This document shows positions 41,798-50,074 of a DNA stretch of 52,727 nucleotides, piece after piece (positions within the stretch are counted from its first letter, which is position 1; every line of letters begins with the position of its first letter). The notes beneath the pieces were generated by a model. The model made no database searches. It was not told the origin of the DNA and saw only the letters and a program-made list of their open reading frames with translations. Both the position numbers and the translations under genes were made by a program. This stretch comes from Phycicoccus endophyticus. Its GTDB lineage: Bacteria; Actinomycetota; Actinomycetes; Actinomycetales; Dermatophilaceae. The DNA is taken from NCBI RefSeq assembly GCF_011326735.1, contig NZ_JAANCN010000014.1:1-52727 (forward strand), given 5' to 3'.

Positions 41798-42292
41798 TCA
41801 GGACGGCGAGGGGCCCGCGCCCGCCTCCATCTGCTGGGCGAGGTACTGCTGGATGCTGATCCGCTCGATGGCGTCGAGCTGGGACTCGAAGAAGTCGGCG
41901 TGCTTCTCCTCGTCGCGGACCATCTCCTCGAACACCGCGGCCGACCCGTGGTCGCCGAGGTCGTGGCACTCCTTGGCCGAGGCGTTGAACTGGGCCACGG
42001 CGGCGAGCTCGCTGCGGTGCGCCAGCCGGAGCATCTCCTCGGCGGTCTCCCCGACGGTGATCGCGCCGAGCTTCTGGACGTTCGGGTGGCCCTCGAAGAA
42101 GAGGATCCGGTTGATCAGCGCGTCGGCGTCGCGCATCTCGTCGATCGACAGGTCGTAGAACACCTTGCCGAGCCGCGTGAAGCCCCAGTTGTCGAGCATC
42201 CGCGCGTGGAGGAAGTAGGTGTTGGTCACCGTGAGCTCGAAGGTCAGGGCCTCGTTGAAGAGCTCGACGATGCGGGGGTCAGCTGGCTGCAC
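41798..42292 (-). CDS. bfr: Bacterioferritin
   Basis: 164 residues from a GTG. The four-helix pattern with ferroxidase ligands is clear: LTFELTVTNTYFLHARM (Glu near 18), DEMRDADALINRILFFEGHPN (Glu51, His54 region), FEEMVRDEEKHADFFESQLDAIE. The heme-binding methionine region (about 51-55) is altered: the usual H-A-E/M motif reads RDADALINRI, so heme binding is uncertain. It stores iron as ferric mineral in a 24-mer shell. It overlaps the start of the ferredoxin-like partner gene by 14 bases and shares its iron box. Confidence 0.88.
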   Translation of the reverse strand: MQPADPRIVELFNEALTFELTVTNTYFLHARMLDNWGFTRLGKVFYDLSIDEMRDADALINRILFFEGHPNVQKLGAITVGETAEEMLRLAHRSELAAVAQFNASAKECHDLGDHGSAAVFEEMVRDEEKHADFFESQLDAIERISIQQYLAQQMEAGAGPSPS

Positions 42293-42506
42293 GGAAGGTC
42301 TCCTCCTCGACGGGGGGCACCACCGCGGTCTCGATGGTGCTCGCGACGTCATGGTCGCAGAGAAGGGCCTTGACCGAGAACACGCAGCCCCCGCAGTCGG
42401 TGCCGGCGCCGGTGGCCCGGCAGACCTGCGCCAGGGTGTGGGCGCCCTCGTCGACGGCGGCGGTGATCGCGGTGTCGTTGACGACCCGGCAGTGACAGAC
42501 GATCAC
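42279..42506 (-). CDS. bfd: Bacterioferritin-associated ferredoxin
   Basis: 75 residues from a GTG. VIVCHCRVVND and GAGTDCGGCVFSVKALL contain the four cysteines of the BFD-type [2Fe-2S] domain (CxC then CGxC). Such proteins bind bacterioferritin and reduce its core to release iron. It lies directly upstream of and overlapping bfr, with an IdeR-type box about 57 bases before its start. Confidence 0.88.
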   Translation of the reverse strand: MIVCHCRVVNDTAITAAVDEGAHTLAQVCRATGAGTDCGGCVFSVKALLCDHDVASTIETAVVPPVEEETFRAAS

Positions 42507-42562
42507 CGCTGACCTCCCTGGGCTCCCGCGGCGGGTCCGCGGCTGGACCCACCTAACCACAT

Positions 42563-42581
42563 GCAGGTGAGCCTTGCCTAA
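42563..42581. promoter_or_regulatory. IdeR/DtxR iron box for bfd-bfr
   Basis: On the minus strand TTAGGCAAGGCTCACCTGC matches the DtxR/IdeR consensus TTAGGTTAGGCTAACCTAA at 15 of 19 positions. Just downstream in that strand is another half-like GGTTAGGT (42559-42552). It lies upstream of bfd-bfr; IdeR-Fe is known to activate bacterioferritin in mycobacteria. The divergent small gene at 42623 might also be affected. Confidence 0.8.
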
Positions 42582-42622
42582 CAAGGGGCGAGGAGGCCGC
42601 GCCGGCGGCGTACCCTGGGCGG

Positions 42623-42838
42623 GTGAGCCTCCCGACCCGCGCGCGCCGCCGGCCGGACCCGAAGTGCCCGATCCGCGTGGGGGAGTACTGCACCCTGTGC
42701 GTCCCCGGAGCCACCGGGCCCCAGGACTGCGGCCTGGTCTACCTCGTCATGGACGACGACGAGCTGCGCGAGGCACTCGCGGAGAACCGGCGGGGACACG
42801 CGCCGCGACGCACCGGCGCGCCGGGCTCACCCGCCTGA
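42623..42838 (+). CDS. Small cysteine-containing protein, DUF6767-like
   Basis: 71 residues from a GTG. The core CPIRVGEYCTLCVPGATGPQDCGLVYLVMDD has four cysteines and looks like a small uncharacterised actinobacterial family (I recall it as DUF6767). The cysteines could bind a metal. TACCCT ends six bases before the GTG with no ribosome-binding site, a clear leaderless layout. It is divergent from bfd-bfr and may share the iron box, but nothing proves an iron role. Confidence 0.7.
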   Translation: MSLPTRARRRPDPKCPIRVGEYCTLCVPGATGPQDCGLVYLVMDDDELREALAENRRGHAPRRTGAPGSPA

Positions 42839-42853
42839 GCGCGGCCGCGCCGC

Positions 42854-44167
42854 TCAGGACGCCGCGGCCACCCGCAGCGCGCGCTCGACGGCGTCCAGCC
42901 AGGCCCCGACGTTCTCGCGGGCCTGTGGGGTGTCCGGGTAGCGGCAGCGCAGGTGCAGCCCCGAGTCGTTGACGACGAACCAGACCATGACACCGTCCGT
43001 GCGGATGCGGGCCGAGACGTACTGCAGCTCCAGGGCGGGGTCGATCCGCACGGGCAGGCGCCGGGTGTCGAGCCAGGAGACGGCGAACATCCCCGGTGCC
43101 TGCGGCATGCCGCCCCACGGGGCGAGGATCGGCGCCAGCGGCCACGACCCCAGCCCGAGGGCCTCCTTGACCGCCGACGCGCACGCCGCCGGGTCCGGGT
43201 CGAAGGACTCGATGACCGCGTTCGTGATGAACCAGCCGCAGGCGTCGTGCCAGCGGCCCTCGTAGCGGCTGTGCACCGGGAAGACCGCCCGCAGCGGCCG
43301 GTGCGCCACCTCGCGGGTCGCGCTCGTCAGGGCGGAGACCGCCAGGGCGATGGTGCGCAGGCCCGCCTCGTGGGCGCGCTGGGAGAGCGTGCCGACCTCC
43401 TCGGCGTCGAGGACGTCGCGGACCTCGACGACCTCGGGCCTGGCGCTGGAGACGTCGCCGAGAGGGAGCGGGAAGAGCGGCATCAGGCCACCCTCGGCCT
43501 CGAGGATGTCGGCCCAGCGACGGCGGACCTGCCCGGGAGCGGCCGGGCGGGCCTCGAGGGCTGCCGTGTGCTCGGCGAAGGCGGGCGCGGCCGGCAGGGA
43601 GGCCCCGACGGGGCCGGTCCCCGCCCGGACGTCCTCGAGGCAGGCGAGCAGGTCGCGCACGAGCACCACGAGACTCCACATGTCGACGTGCGCGTGGTCG
43701 GCCGCGATGACGAGGGCTGGCCGGGGGTCCTCCGCGTCGGCGTCGGGCACGACGAGGCAGAGCCGGTGCGAGGGGACCGCACAGGACCGGCACGCGGTGT
43801 CGAGGACGTCGCGCAGCACCTCGCGGGTGGCGTGTCCGTCGACGGGGTGCTCGCTCCACGTCCCGGCACCGAGGGTGACCTCGTGCAGGCGCAGGTCGCC
43901 GTCGCCGGTGCGGGAGAAGGCGGTTCGTAGCGTCCCGTGCCGCTGGACGACCGCCTGCCAGGCCTCGGCGAGGGCGTCCTCGTCTGCCGGACCGGAGAGG
44001 CGGACGGCGACCGCCATCCACGACCCGGGCCGGTCCCCCTCGCCGACGTGCCGGCCCTGGTCGAACGAGACCGGGAGCCGGCGGCCGGGGGGACCGGTGG
44101 GCGCGAGCGCGAGGCTGCGGACCCGGCCGGGCGGCAGCGACATCTGCGCGACGTTCGTCAGCCGCAT
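42854..44167 (-). CDS. Stand-alone condensation-domain-like acyltransferase
   Basis: 437 residues. Residues around AADHAHVDMWSLVVLVRDL match the HHxxxDG active-site region of NRPS condensation and PapA-type acyltransferases: the second His and the Asp are kept, the first His is Asp and the Gly is Met. SFDQGRHVGEGDRPGSWMAVAVRLSG and GWFITNAVIES fit the N-terminal and latch regions. No adenylation, carrier or thioesterase domain is nearby, so it is not part of a local peptide synthetase. It may acylate a lipid or alcohol. The ATG at 44167 lies eight bases after TAGAGT; an ATG at 44188 would be inside that promoter element. Confidence 0.72.
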   Translation of the reverse strand: MRLTNVAQMSLPPGRVRSLALAPTGPPGRRLPVSFDQGRHVGEGDRPGSWMAVAVRLSGPADEDALAEAWQAVVQRHGTLRTAFSRTGDGDLRLHEVTLGAGTWSEHPVDGHATREVLRDVLDTACRSCAVPSHRLCLVVPDADAEDPRPALVIAADHAHVDMWSLVVLVRDLLACLEDVRAGTGPVGASLPAAPAFAEHTAALEARPAAPGQVRRRWADILEAEGGLMPLFPLPLGDVSSARPEVVEVRDVLDAEEVGTLSQRAHEAGLRTIALAVSALTSATREVAHRPLRAVFPVHSRYEGRWHDACGWFITNAVIESFDPDPAACASAVKEALGLGSWPLAPILAPWGGMPQAPGMFAVSWLDTRRLPVRIDPALELQYVSARIRTDGVMVWFVVNDSGLHLRCRYPDTPQARENVGAWLDAVERALRVAAAS

Positions 44168-44174
44168 GCCGCCG

Positions 44175-44181
44175 TACTCTA
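44175..44181. promoter_or_regulatory. Symmetric -10 element serving two divergent genes
   Basis: TACTCTA reads as TACTCT on the plus strand (44175-44180) and TAGAGT on the minus strand (44181-44176). Both fit the TANNNT -10 form and lie at plausible distances from the hydrolase start (44197) and the condensation-like start (44167). Confidence 0.5.
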
Positions 44182-44196
44182 GGCGCATCCCCGACG

Positions 44197-45015
44197 ATGG
44201 TTCCTCCTGGAGGCGGTGTGCCCACCCTCGACCTGCCCGACGCGGCGCTCGACTACGACCTTTCCGGGGATGCCGGCCCCCTCGTGGTGCAGCTGCACGG
44301 CCTGAACTCCTCGCGCGAGCGGGACGAGCGCATCGGCCTCGACCTCGGGCGCGCCCTGCGCGGGCACCGCGTGCTGCGCTACGACGCCCGCGGACACGGC
44401 CGCTCGAGCGGGGGCACGGACCCGCGCAGCTACACCTGGCCGCGCCTGGCCGACGACCTGCTCGCCCTGCTCGACGTGGTGGCCCCCGGCGAGCGGGTGC
44501 ACGGGCTCGGGCCCTCGATGGGCTCGGGGACGCTGCTGCACGCCGCCGTGCGCCACCCGGAGCGCTTCGCGAGCCTGACGCTGGCGATTCCCCCGACGGC
44601 GTGGACGACCCGGCGGGCCCAGGCCGCCACCTACCTGGCCAACGCCGAGCTCGTCGAGCGCGAGGGGCTGGCGGCGTTCGTCGCCCGGGCCGAGGAGGCC
44701 GGGGCGCCGCCGGCGCTCGCCGATGCACCCCTGACCGACCCCTCGGTGCCCGAGGAGCTGCTGCCCACCGTCCTGCGGGGTGCGGCCGCCACCGACCTGC
44801 CCGAGCCGGAGGCACTGCGCGAGCTCGACGTGCCGACGCTCGTGCTCGCCTGGAGCGACGACGCGGGGCACCCCCTGAGCACCGCCGCTCTCCTGCACGA
44901 GCTGCTCGACGACAGCCGCCTCGTCGTCGCGCGCACCCCGTACGGGATCATGGCCTGGCCGGGCCTGTTCGCCGACCACGTCGCGACCGCCGGCGCACTG
45001 ACCGCCCGCTCCTGA
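44197..45015 (+). CDS. Alpha/beta-fold hydrolase
   Basis: 272 residues from the ATG at 44197; a GTG at 44218 with GGAGG four bases before it is an alternative. VVQLHGLNSSRERDE is the oxyanion region, DARGHGRSSGG the DxRGHGxS motif, and LGPSMGSGTLL the nucleophile elbow (Ser in GPSMGS). The C-terminal Asp is likely in LVLAWSDDAGHP; the expected histidine is less sure, either His in that stretch or His near the end (FADHVA). Substrate unknown. It shares a promoter region with the condensation-like gene, so the two may act together. Confidence 0.82.
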   Translation: MVPPGGGVPTLDLPDAALDYDLSGDAGPLVVQLHGLNSSRERDERIGLDLGRALRGHRVLRYDARGHGRSSGGTDPRSYTWPRLADDLLALLDVVAPGERVHGLGPSMGSGTLLHAAVRHPERFASLTLAIPPTAWTTRRAQAATYLANAELVEREGLAAFVARAEEAGAPPALADAPLTDPSVPEELLPTVLRGAAATDLPEPEALRELDVPTLVLAWSDDAGHPLSTAALLHELLDDSRLVVARTPYGIMAWPGLFADHVATAGALTARS

Positions 45016-45042
45016 CCTCCCGGCGCCCGCCGGCGCAGGCGG

Positions 45043-46494
45043 TCAGCCCGTCCCGGCGGGCTCGTCCTGCGGTCGCCACTGCGGCGGCTCGGCGGGGAGG
45101 AGCTCGGGGTCGTCCTCGGCGAAGGTGCGCACCCGGCCCACCTCAGTGTGCGGGCCTTCGAAGCGCACGGTGACCCGCCCCACCCCGCTGCCCTGCACCC
45201 AGCCCCGCCCGTGCGCGGCGTGCTCGACGTCCTGGCCGGGGCGCCAGGCTGCCCGGCCCACCGGCTCCTCCGGGGGCGGCTCGCCCGGCGACGGGTCGTC
45301 GGGTGGAGGCTCGCTCGGCCCACCCCCGGCGTCCGGCCGGACGAACCCGCCGTCCACGTCCTCCTCCTCGCTCTCGGCGGCGGGGGTTCCCGGGCGGGCG
45401 CGCCGAGCCGGGGTGGCCTGCTCCAACAGCCCGTCGAGCAGGTCGGGCTGGGTGTAGAGCGACAGCCCCGAGACCCCGACCCCGAGCAGGCGCAGCCCGC
45501 CGGCGACGTCGAGCCCGGCAAGCAGGCGCTGGGCGTGGCGCAGGACGACGGCGTCGTCGTCGGTGGGCTGGTCGAGGGTCACCGACCGGGTCAGGGTGCT
45601 GAAGTCGTAGCGCCGCGCCTTGAGTACGACGGTGCGCCCGGAGAGTCCGTCGGCGCGCAGCCGCTGCCCGACCCGGCTCGTGAGCCGGCGCACGTGCTGC
45701 TCGAGCCGGAGCCGGTCGGTGACGTCGGTGGGAAAGGTCGACTCCGCCGAGACCGACTTCGCTGCCCGCTCGGTGACGACCTCGCGGTCGTCGAGGCCCT
45801 GCGCGAAGGCGTGCAGCTGCCGCCCGTGGGCGCTGCCGAGGAGTGCGACCACCTCGCCGAGGTCGAGCGTGGCCAGTCGGCCGACCGTCGTCACGCCGTG
45901 CGCGGCCAGCCGCGCGGCGGTCGCCGGGCCGACCCCGGGGATGGTGCGGACCGGCAGCGGGGCGAGCCGGTCGGCCTCCTCGCCGGCGGGCACGACGAGC
46001 AGCCCGTCGGGCTTGGCCAGGTCGGAGTGGATCTTCGCGACGAGCTTGCTCGTCCCGGCCCCGACCGAGGCGGTGAGCCCGGTGCGCCCGCGGATCCGGG
46101 AGCGCAGGCCCGCCGCGAGCTCGGCGACCGCCTCGGCGTCGGCCGTGGGCAGCGCCGGCGTGAGGTCGAGGTAGGCCTCGTCGATGGAGACCTGCTCGAG
46201 CAGCGGGGTCAGCTCACGAGCGAGGTCCATCACGGCGTGCGAGCAGTCGCGGTAGGCCTCGAACCGAGGGCTGAGGAAGGCGGCGTTCGGGCAGCGTCGC
46301 CGGGCCTCGGCCATCGGCATCGCCGACCGGATGCCGAAGGCGCGGGCCTCGTAGGAGGCCGTCGAGACCACACCGCGTCCGCCGACCCCCCCGACGACGA
46401 CCGGCTTGCCCCGCAGGGACGGCTTGTGCAGCTGCTCGACCGCGGTGAAGAAGGCGTCGAGGTCCAGGTGGAGGATCACCGGGCGGGCACGCAC
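45043..46494 (-). CDS. dinB: DNA polymerase IV (Y family) with an extra C-terminal domain
   Basis: 483 residues from a GTG. HLDLDAFFTAVE (Asp11, Asp13) and SIDEAYLD (Asp105, Glu106) are the catalytic acids; GGVGGRGVVSTASYEARAFGIRSAMP is the fingers region and IPGVGPATAARLAAHGVTTVGRL the helix-hairpin-helix of the thumb. It copies past damaged bases. Ordinary DinB is about 350-400 residues; after about 380 comes an acidic Pro-rich linker and then a domain (RPGQDVEHAAHGRGWVQGSGVGRVTVRFEGPH, seen in part) resembling an SH3-like module found in some actinobacterial DinB proteins. No beta-clamp motif was sought. Confidence 0.9.
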   Translation of the reverse strand: MRARPVILHLDLDAFFTAVEQLHKPSLRGKPVVVGGVGGRGVVSTASYEARAFGIRSAMPMAEARRRCPNAAFLSPRFEAYRDCSHAVMDLARELTPLLEQVSIDEAYLDLTPALPTADAEAVAELAAGLRSRIRGRTGLTASVGAGTSKLVAKIHSDLAKPDGLLVVPAGEEADRLAPLPVRTIPGVGPATAARLAAHGVTTVGRLATLDLGEVVALLGSAHGRQLHAFAQGLDDREVVTERAAKSVSAESTFPTDVTDRLRLEQHVRRLTSRVGQRLRADGLSGRTVVLKARRYDFSTLTRSVTLDQPTDDDAVVLRHAQRLLAGLDVAGGLRLLGVGVSGLSLYTQPDLLDGLLEQATPARRARPGTPAAESEEEDVDGGFVRPDAGGGPSEPPPDDPSPGEPPPEEPVGRAAWRPGQDVEHAAHGRGWVQGSGVGRVTVRFEGPHTEVGRVRTFAEDDPELLPAEPPQWRPQDEPAGTG

Positions 46495-46535
46495 GGACCC
46501 AGTCTCCCTCCCCCCACCGACCGCGCGGCGCCGCG

Positions 46536-46973
46536 TCAGGCGCCCCGCGGGTCCCCGGCGTAGCGGGCCCACGCCATGAGCACCGGCTGGGCGGCCAGGC
46601 GCGCCATCCGCTTCTCGTCGGTGTCGAGCCCGAAGCCGTCCTTGCGCTCGAGCCACTGGGCGACGTTGCCGGGGAAGACCCCGAGGAAGAAGAGCGCGCC
46701 GAGGGTCCCGACCCGCGCGCGGGTGGGCTGGCGCCAGGTGAGCAGGGTCGTCGCGCCGAGGCCGATCTCGGCCCACCCGGACCAGACGACGACGTCGTCG
46801 GCGTCGAGGGGCACCCACTCGGGGACCTGGGCCTGGAACTCCTCCCGGGCCACGGTGAGGTGGGCCACGCCCGCGCCGACGAGCGCGGCCCCCAGGGCCA
46901 CCTTGCTCGTGGCGCGCAGGGCGCGGGAGAGGCGTTCGCGGCGGGTGGGGGTGGGGTCGTCGTGGCGGGCCAT
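46536..46973 (-). CDS. Small DoxX-like membrane protein
   Basis: 145 residues with about four hydrophobic segments (VALGAALVGAGVAHLTV, IGLGATTLLTW, LGALFFLGVFPGNVAQW and the C-terminal one). Arrangement and the GVAHL and PGNxAQ motifs resemble the DoxX family, which sits in the membrane and has no agreed function. CACACT ends six bases before the ATG, a leaderless layout. Confidence 0.6.
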   Translation of the reverse strand: MARHDDPTPTRRERLSRALRATSKVALGAALVGAGVAHLTVAREEFQAQVPEWVPLDADDVVVWSGWAEIGLGATTLLTWRQPTRARVGTLGALFFLGVFPGNVAQWLERKDGFGLDTDEKRMARLAAQPVLMAWARYAGDPRGA

Positions 46974-47037
46974 TCCCCCAGTGTGCGAGGTCGGCGGGCC
47001 ACGCGGGGGGTTCGGGGCGGGCGGGTGGCGGCCGCTC

Positions 47038-48192
47038 TCAGCCGGCACCCACCCAGGCCGCCAGCGAGGCGGCGAGCGAGCGTGCGGTCCGTCGCAGGTC
47101 GTCGGCCGTGGCGGCCAGGGCCTCCTCGAGGGTGCGCGGGCCGGGTGCCAGCGGCCAGGCCGCCGCGAGCCGGTCGAGCAGCCCCTCGTACCCGGGACCG
47201 AGCGACCCGACGAGGGCCACCGTGGGCACTCCCTGTCGCGCGGCGACCCGCGCGACACCGAGCGGTACCTTGCCCGCGGCGGTCTGCGCATCGAGCCGGC
47301 CTTCGCCGGTGATGACGAGCCGCGCTCCGGTACAGGCCTTCTCCAGACCGACCGTGTCGGCCACGAGCTCGACGCCGGAGACGAGCTCGGCACCGAGCAC
47401 ACAGCGCAGGGCGAACCCGATGCCGCCGGCCGCGCCGGCGCCGGGCGTGTGCGGGTCGCCTCCCGCGACCCGGGCGAGCCGCTCCAGGGCGGCGTCGAGC
47501 CGGGGGACGTCCTCGGCCGTGGCGCCCTTCTGCGGGCCGTAGACCGCGGCGGCCCCCTCGGGGCCGGTCAGCGGGTTGGTCACGTCGCAGGCGACCCGGA
47601 TGCTCGTCCCGGCCAGCCGGGGGTGGGCCGGCGTGGCGTCCAGGACGGCGAGGGCGCCCAGGCCCGCCGGGCCCGGGCCGACCGGGGTGCCGGCGGCGTC
47701 GAGCAGGTCCACCCCGAGCGCGCCGAGAAGCCCGGCGCCGCCGTCGCTCGTCGCGCTTCCCCCGATGCCGAGGACGACCTCGTCGGCCCCGGCGTCGAGG
47801 GCGTGCCGCAGCAGCAGGCCTGTCCCCGCGCTGCTCGCCCGCCAGACGTCGCGCTCGTCGGCTCGCAGCAGGTCCAGGCCGGAGGCCGTCGCGACGTCGA
47901 GCGCCACGCGCAGCCGTCCCGACCCGTCCGGCCCGAGCACGCCGTAGCCGGCGGTCACCGGCCGGCCGAGCGGGTCCTGTGACTCCACCTCGACCCAGTG
48001 CCCTCCGGTCGCGGCGACCATCGTGCGGGCGGTGCCCTCGCCGCCGTCGGCCATCGGGACCTCGCGCACGTCGGCGTCCGGGAAGACCTCGCGCCAGCCC
48101 GCCGCGGCCGCGCGCGCGGCCTCCTGTGCGGTGAGCGCGCCCTTGAACGAGTCCAGAGCCAGGACGACCGGTCCGCCGGTGGAGAGGGTCAC
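47038..48192 (-). CDS. Glycerate kinase (GlxK type)
   Basis: 384 residues from a GTG. VVLALDSFKGALTAQEAARA is the family's N-terminus, VPMADGGEGTA and GIGGSATSDGGAGLLGALG the glycine-rich catalytic loops, and ITGEGRLDAQTAAGKVPLGVA the conserved C-terminal motif. It phosphorylates glycerate, linking it to glycolysis. CAGGGT ends six bases before the GTG, again leaderless. No glyoxylate or tartronate genes lie near. Confidence 0.9.
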   Translation of the reverse strand: MTLSTGGPVVLALDSFKGALTAQEAARAAAAGWREVFPDADVREVPMADGGEGTARTMVAATGGHWVEVESQDPLGRPVTAGYGVLGPDGSGRLRVALDVATASGLDLLRADERDVWRASSAGTGLLLRHALDAGADEVVLGIGGSATSDGGAGLLGALGVDLLDAAGTPVGPGPAGLGALAVLDATPAHPRLAGTSIRVACDVTNPLTGPEGAAAVYGPQKGATAEDVPRLDAALERLARVAGGDPHTPGAGAAGGIGFALRCVLGAELVSGVELVADTVGLEKACTGARLVITGEGRLDAQTAAGKVPLGVARVAARQGVPTVALVGSLGPGYEGLLDRLAAAWPLAPGPRTLEEALAATADDLRRTARSLAASLAAWVGAG

Positions 48193-48436
48193 GCCCCCAC
48201 CCTGCCGCACCCGGCCGGGGCACCGGCGGGCGAGGACAGCCGAAACCCCCGGGTCACGCCCCAGAGGTCCGGGGGCGACGCGGGGGTTGGTGCGGTGCGG
48301 CTGGCCCCGTGCCCCGGGGCACGTCGCACGTCGCGGTCGAGTGGGTAGTTCCCGAACTCCCTGACCTGCGTCCACACAACACACAGTTGCTCTCCAGGCA
48401 CAGCCGATGGTGGACTCCAGGCACACCTCTGAGTTC

Positions 48437-50074
48437 TCATTCCCGGACGTACTTGGCGCCGCGGCGCTCGCCAACCAATCGCAGCTCACCGCGGTCGACC
48501 ATGCGCTTGAGCACCCCCCTGGCTTGCGTCGGCGACACCTGGCACAGCCCCGCCGCTTGCGCTCGGGTGATCGATCCGTACGCATCCACGTAGTCACCGA
48601 TCATTCGCTCTTGCTGTATGGGGTCTGCACCCTTCACGCGCACGTAGGCGGTCCGATCCTGCGCCAGGTCGTAGAATCGGGGAGTCAGGTGCAGGCGTCG
48701 GCTCCGGCCGACGCCTCGGCTCTCGAGGATGCCCAGCTCGACCAGTTGCGTGGTGGTGCTTCGCACCGCTGCGGGGAGCATGGCCAGCGCCTCGGCGAGC
48801 TCGCTCGGAGCGGCTGAGCCCATCGCCTTTATCTCGTGCACCACCCGCAACTGGTCCAACCCCAGAGAGCGCTGCTGTTCGTTCTCAAACGTCAGCAGGA
48901 AGCGGACCAGATCGAGGTCCGCCGTTCCGAGAGGGACGGAAACCAGAACTGAGTTCGTCGTGGAGCGTGCATAGCTCGGCGCGTCACGGCCGGCCCGCAG
49001 CTGCTGCTCGAACATCTCGTTGACCCCCTTGCCCTTGCGCTCGACCAGTCCGGCCCGTTTGAAGGCGTCGGCAAGGATCGGGCTCCTGGGACGAGACTCA
49101 TCCAGGATGTTGTGGATCGTGACGCCAGGTGGCAGACCGCCTGGGTTGCTCACCACGAACTCGGCGTCGTCGATCTGCACCCTCGTCGGACCGAGGGCCG
49201 AGTAGTCGCGGTGCACGATGGCATTCGCGACTGCTTCGCGTCGGGTCACTGACGGGATGAGCGGGACGTCGAGTCGGTGGATACCCGCCATCAGCTCCGT
49301 CACGCTGTTTCGCGCATCGATGAGTGCCTGCATCTCCTCGGTGACACGCAGGAGTGGCCCGACCAGACGTTCGTTGGAAGGGCTTGCCCCCCGCAGGTCC
49401 TGGAAGATGAACTCTGCGTTGGGCACCCATCGTGCGACTGCTTCAACCCTGCCGAACAGCAGGATGGCGCCGAGGCTCACCGGAGCCGCAAGGGGGACCA
49501 AACCGAGAGCTCGAAGGATGTCCTCGTCCTGGAGGTTCGCGGTGCTGTCCCTGGTCAGGCTGGAGAGTCGGCGATATCGGTCGAACTCAACCGGGTCGAG
49601 ATCCGTCTGGGTGGCGCCCACCGCGACGGCAGCGGCGTAGTCCTGCCCGCGGGTGACCATCCCCATGCTCACGATCTCCTGCGGCGACATGGGCACGCAC
49701 TGGGGTTGGCCGAGGGTGTCGAGCACTCGCTTTGTGTAGTACCCATCCTTGGTCGCTACAGGGCCTGGCGTAGCCGTCGGCACATCGATGCGGAACACCT
49801 GTTGTCCGTCGATGTGCTCCAGGCTCACCGCGACTCCAAGTGGGGGGTCGGTGCTGTTCTGGACGTATGCCGCCACCCGCGCCGGATCCATGTGGCCGCC
49901 AGGGCGCGGCTGGGCACCTACGACCCGTCCGTCGTCATCCACACCGAGCAGGAGTGTGCCGCCTTGGGCGTTCGCCAGGCAGGTCGCGGCCTTGGTGAGG
50001 TCCCGATCGTTGAGATGAGACTTGAACTCGGTCGTCAGCGTCTCGCCACCCCGAAGGAGGTCACTCGTGTCCAT
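48437..50074 (-). CDS. AlbA/Schlafen-type ATP-binding protein with C-terminal winged helices
   Basis: 545 residues. GETLTTEFKSHLN starts the AlbA-2 (Schlafen) nucleic-acid-binding domain (about 1-125, with GGTLLLGVDDDGRVVG). PSVTRREAVANAIVHRDYS followed by VVSNPGGLPPGVT is the divergent ATP-binding (HATPase c 4 type) region. Two winged-helix units follow, the last YGSITRAQAAGLCQVSPTQARGVLKRMVDRGEL. Members are often found in accessory or defence islands, sometimes as regulators; no function is set. Its codons are clearly less GC-rich than all neighbours, pointing to transfer. TACTGT lies five bases before the ATG at 50074. It sits alone between glycerate kinase and tRNA-Leu. Confidence 0.85.
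   Translation of the reverse strand: MDTSDLLRGGETLTTEFKSHLNDRDLTKAATCLANAQGGTLLLGVDDDGRVVGAQPRPGGHMDPARVAAYVQNSTDPPLGVAVSLEHIDGQQVFRIDVPTATPGPVATKDGYYTKRVLDTLGQPQCVPMSPQEIVSMGMVTRGQDYAAAVAVGATQTDLDPVEFDRYRRLSSLTRDSTANLQDEDILRALGLVPLAAPVSLGAILLFGRVEAVARWVPNAEFIFQDLRGASPSNERLVGPLLRVTEEMQALIDARNSVTELMAGIHRLDVPLIPSVTRREAVANAIVHRDYSALGPTRVQIDDAEFVVSNPGGLPPGVTIHNILDESRPRSPILADAFKRAGLVERKGKGVNEMFEQQLRAGRDAPSYARSTTNSVLVSVPLGTADLDLVRFLLTFENEQQRSLGLDQLRVVHEIKAMGSAAPSELAEALAMLPAAVRSTTTQLVELGILESRGVGRSRRLHLTPRFYDLAQDRTAYVRVKGADPIQQERMIGDYVDAYGSITRAQAAGLCQVSPTQARGVLKRMVDRGELRLVGERRGAKYVRE

Noticed and set aside
48193-48436. A second copy of the tRNA-Leu 3' end as the far attachment site of an island
   Set aside because: No match to the tRNA 3' sequence was found here, so the island idea rests on composition and position alone.
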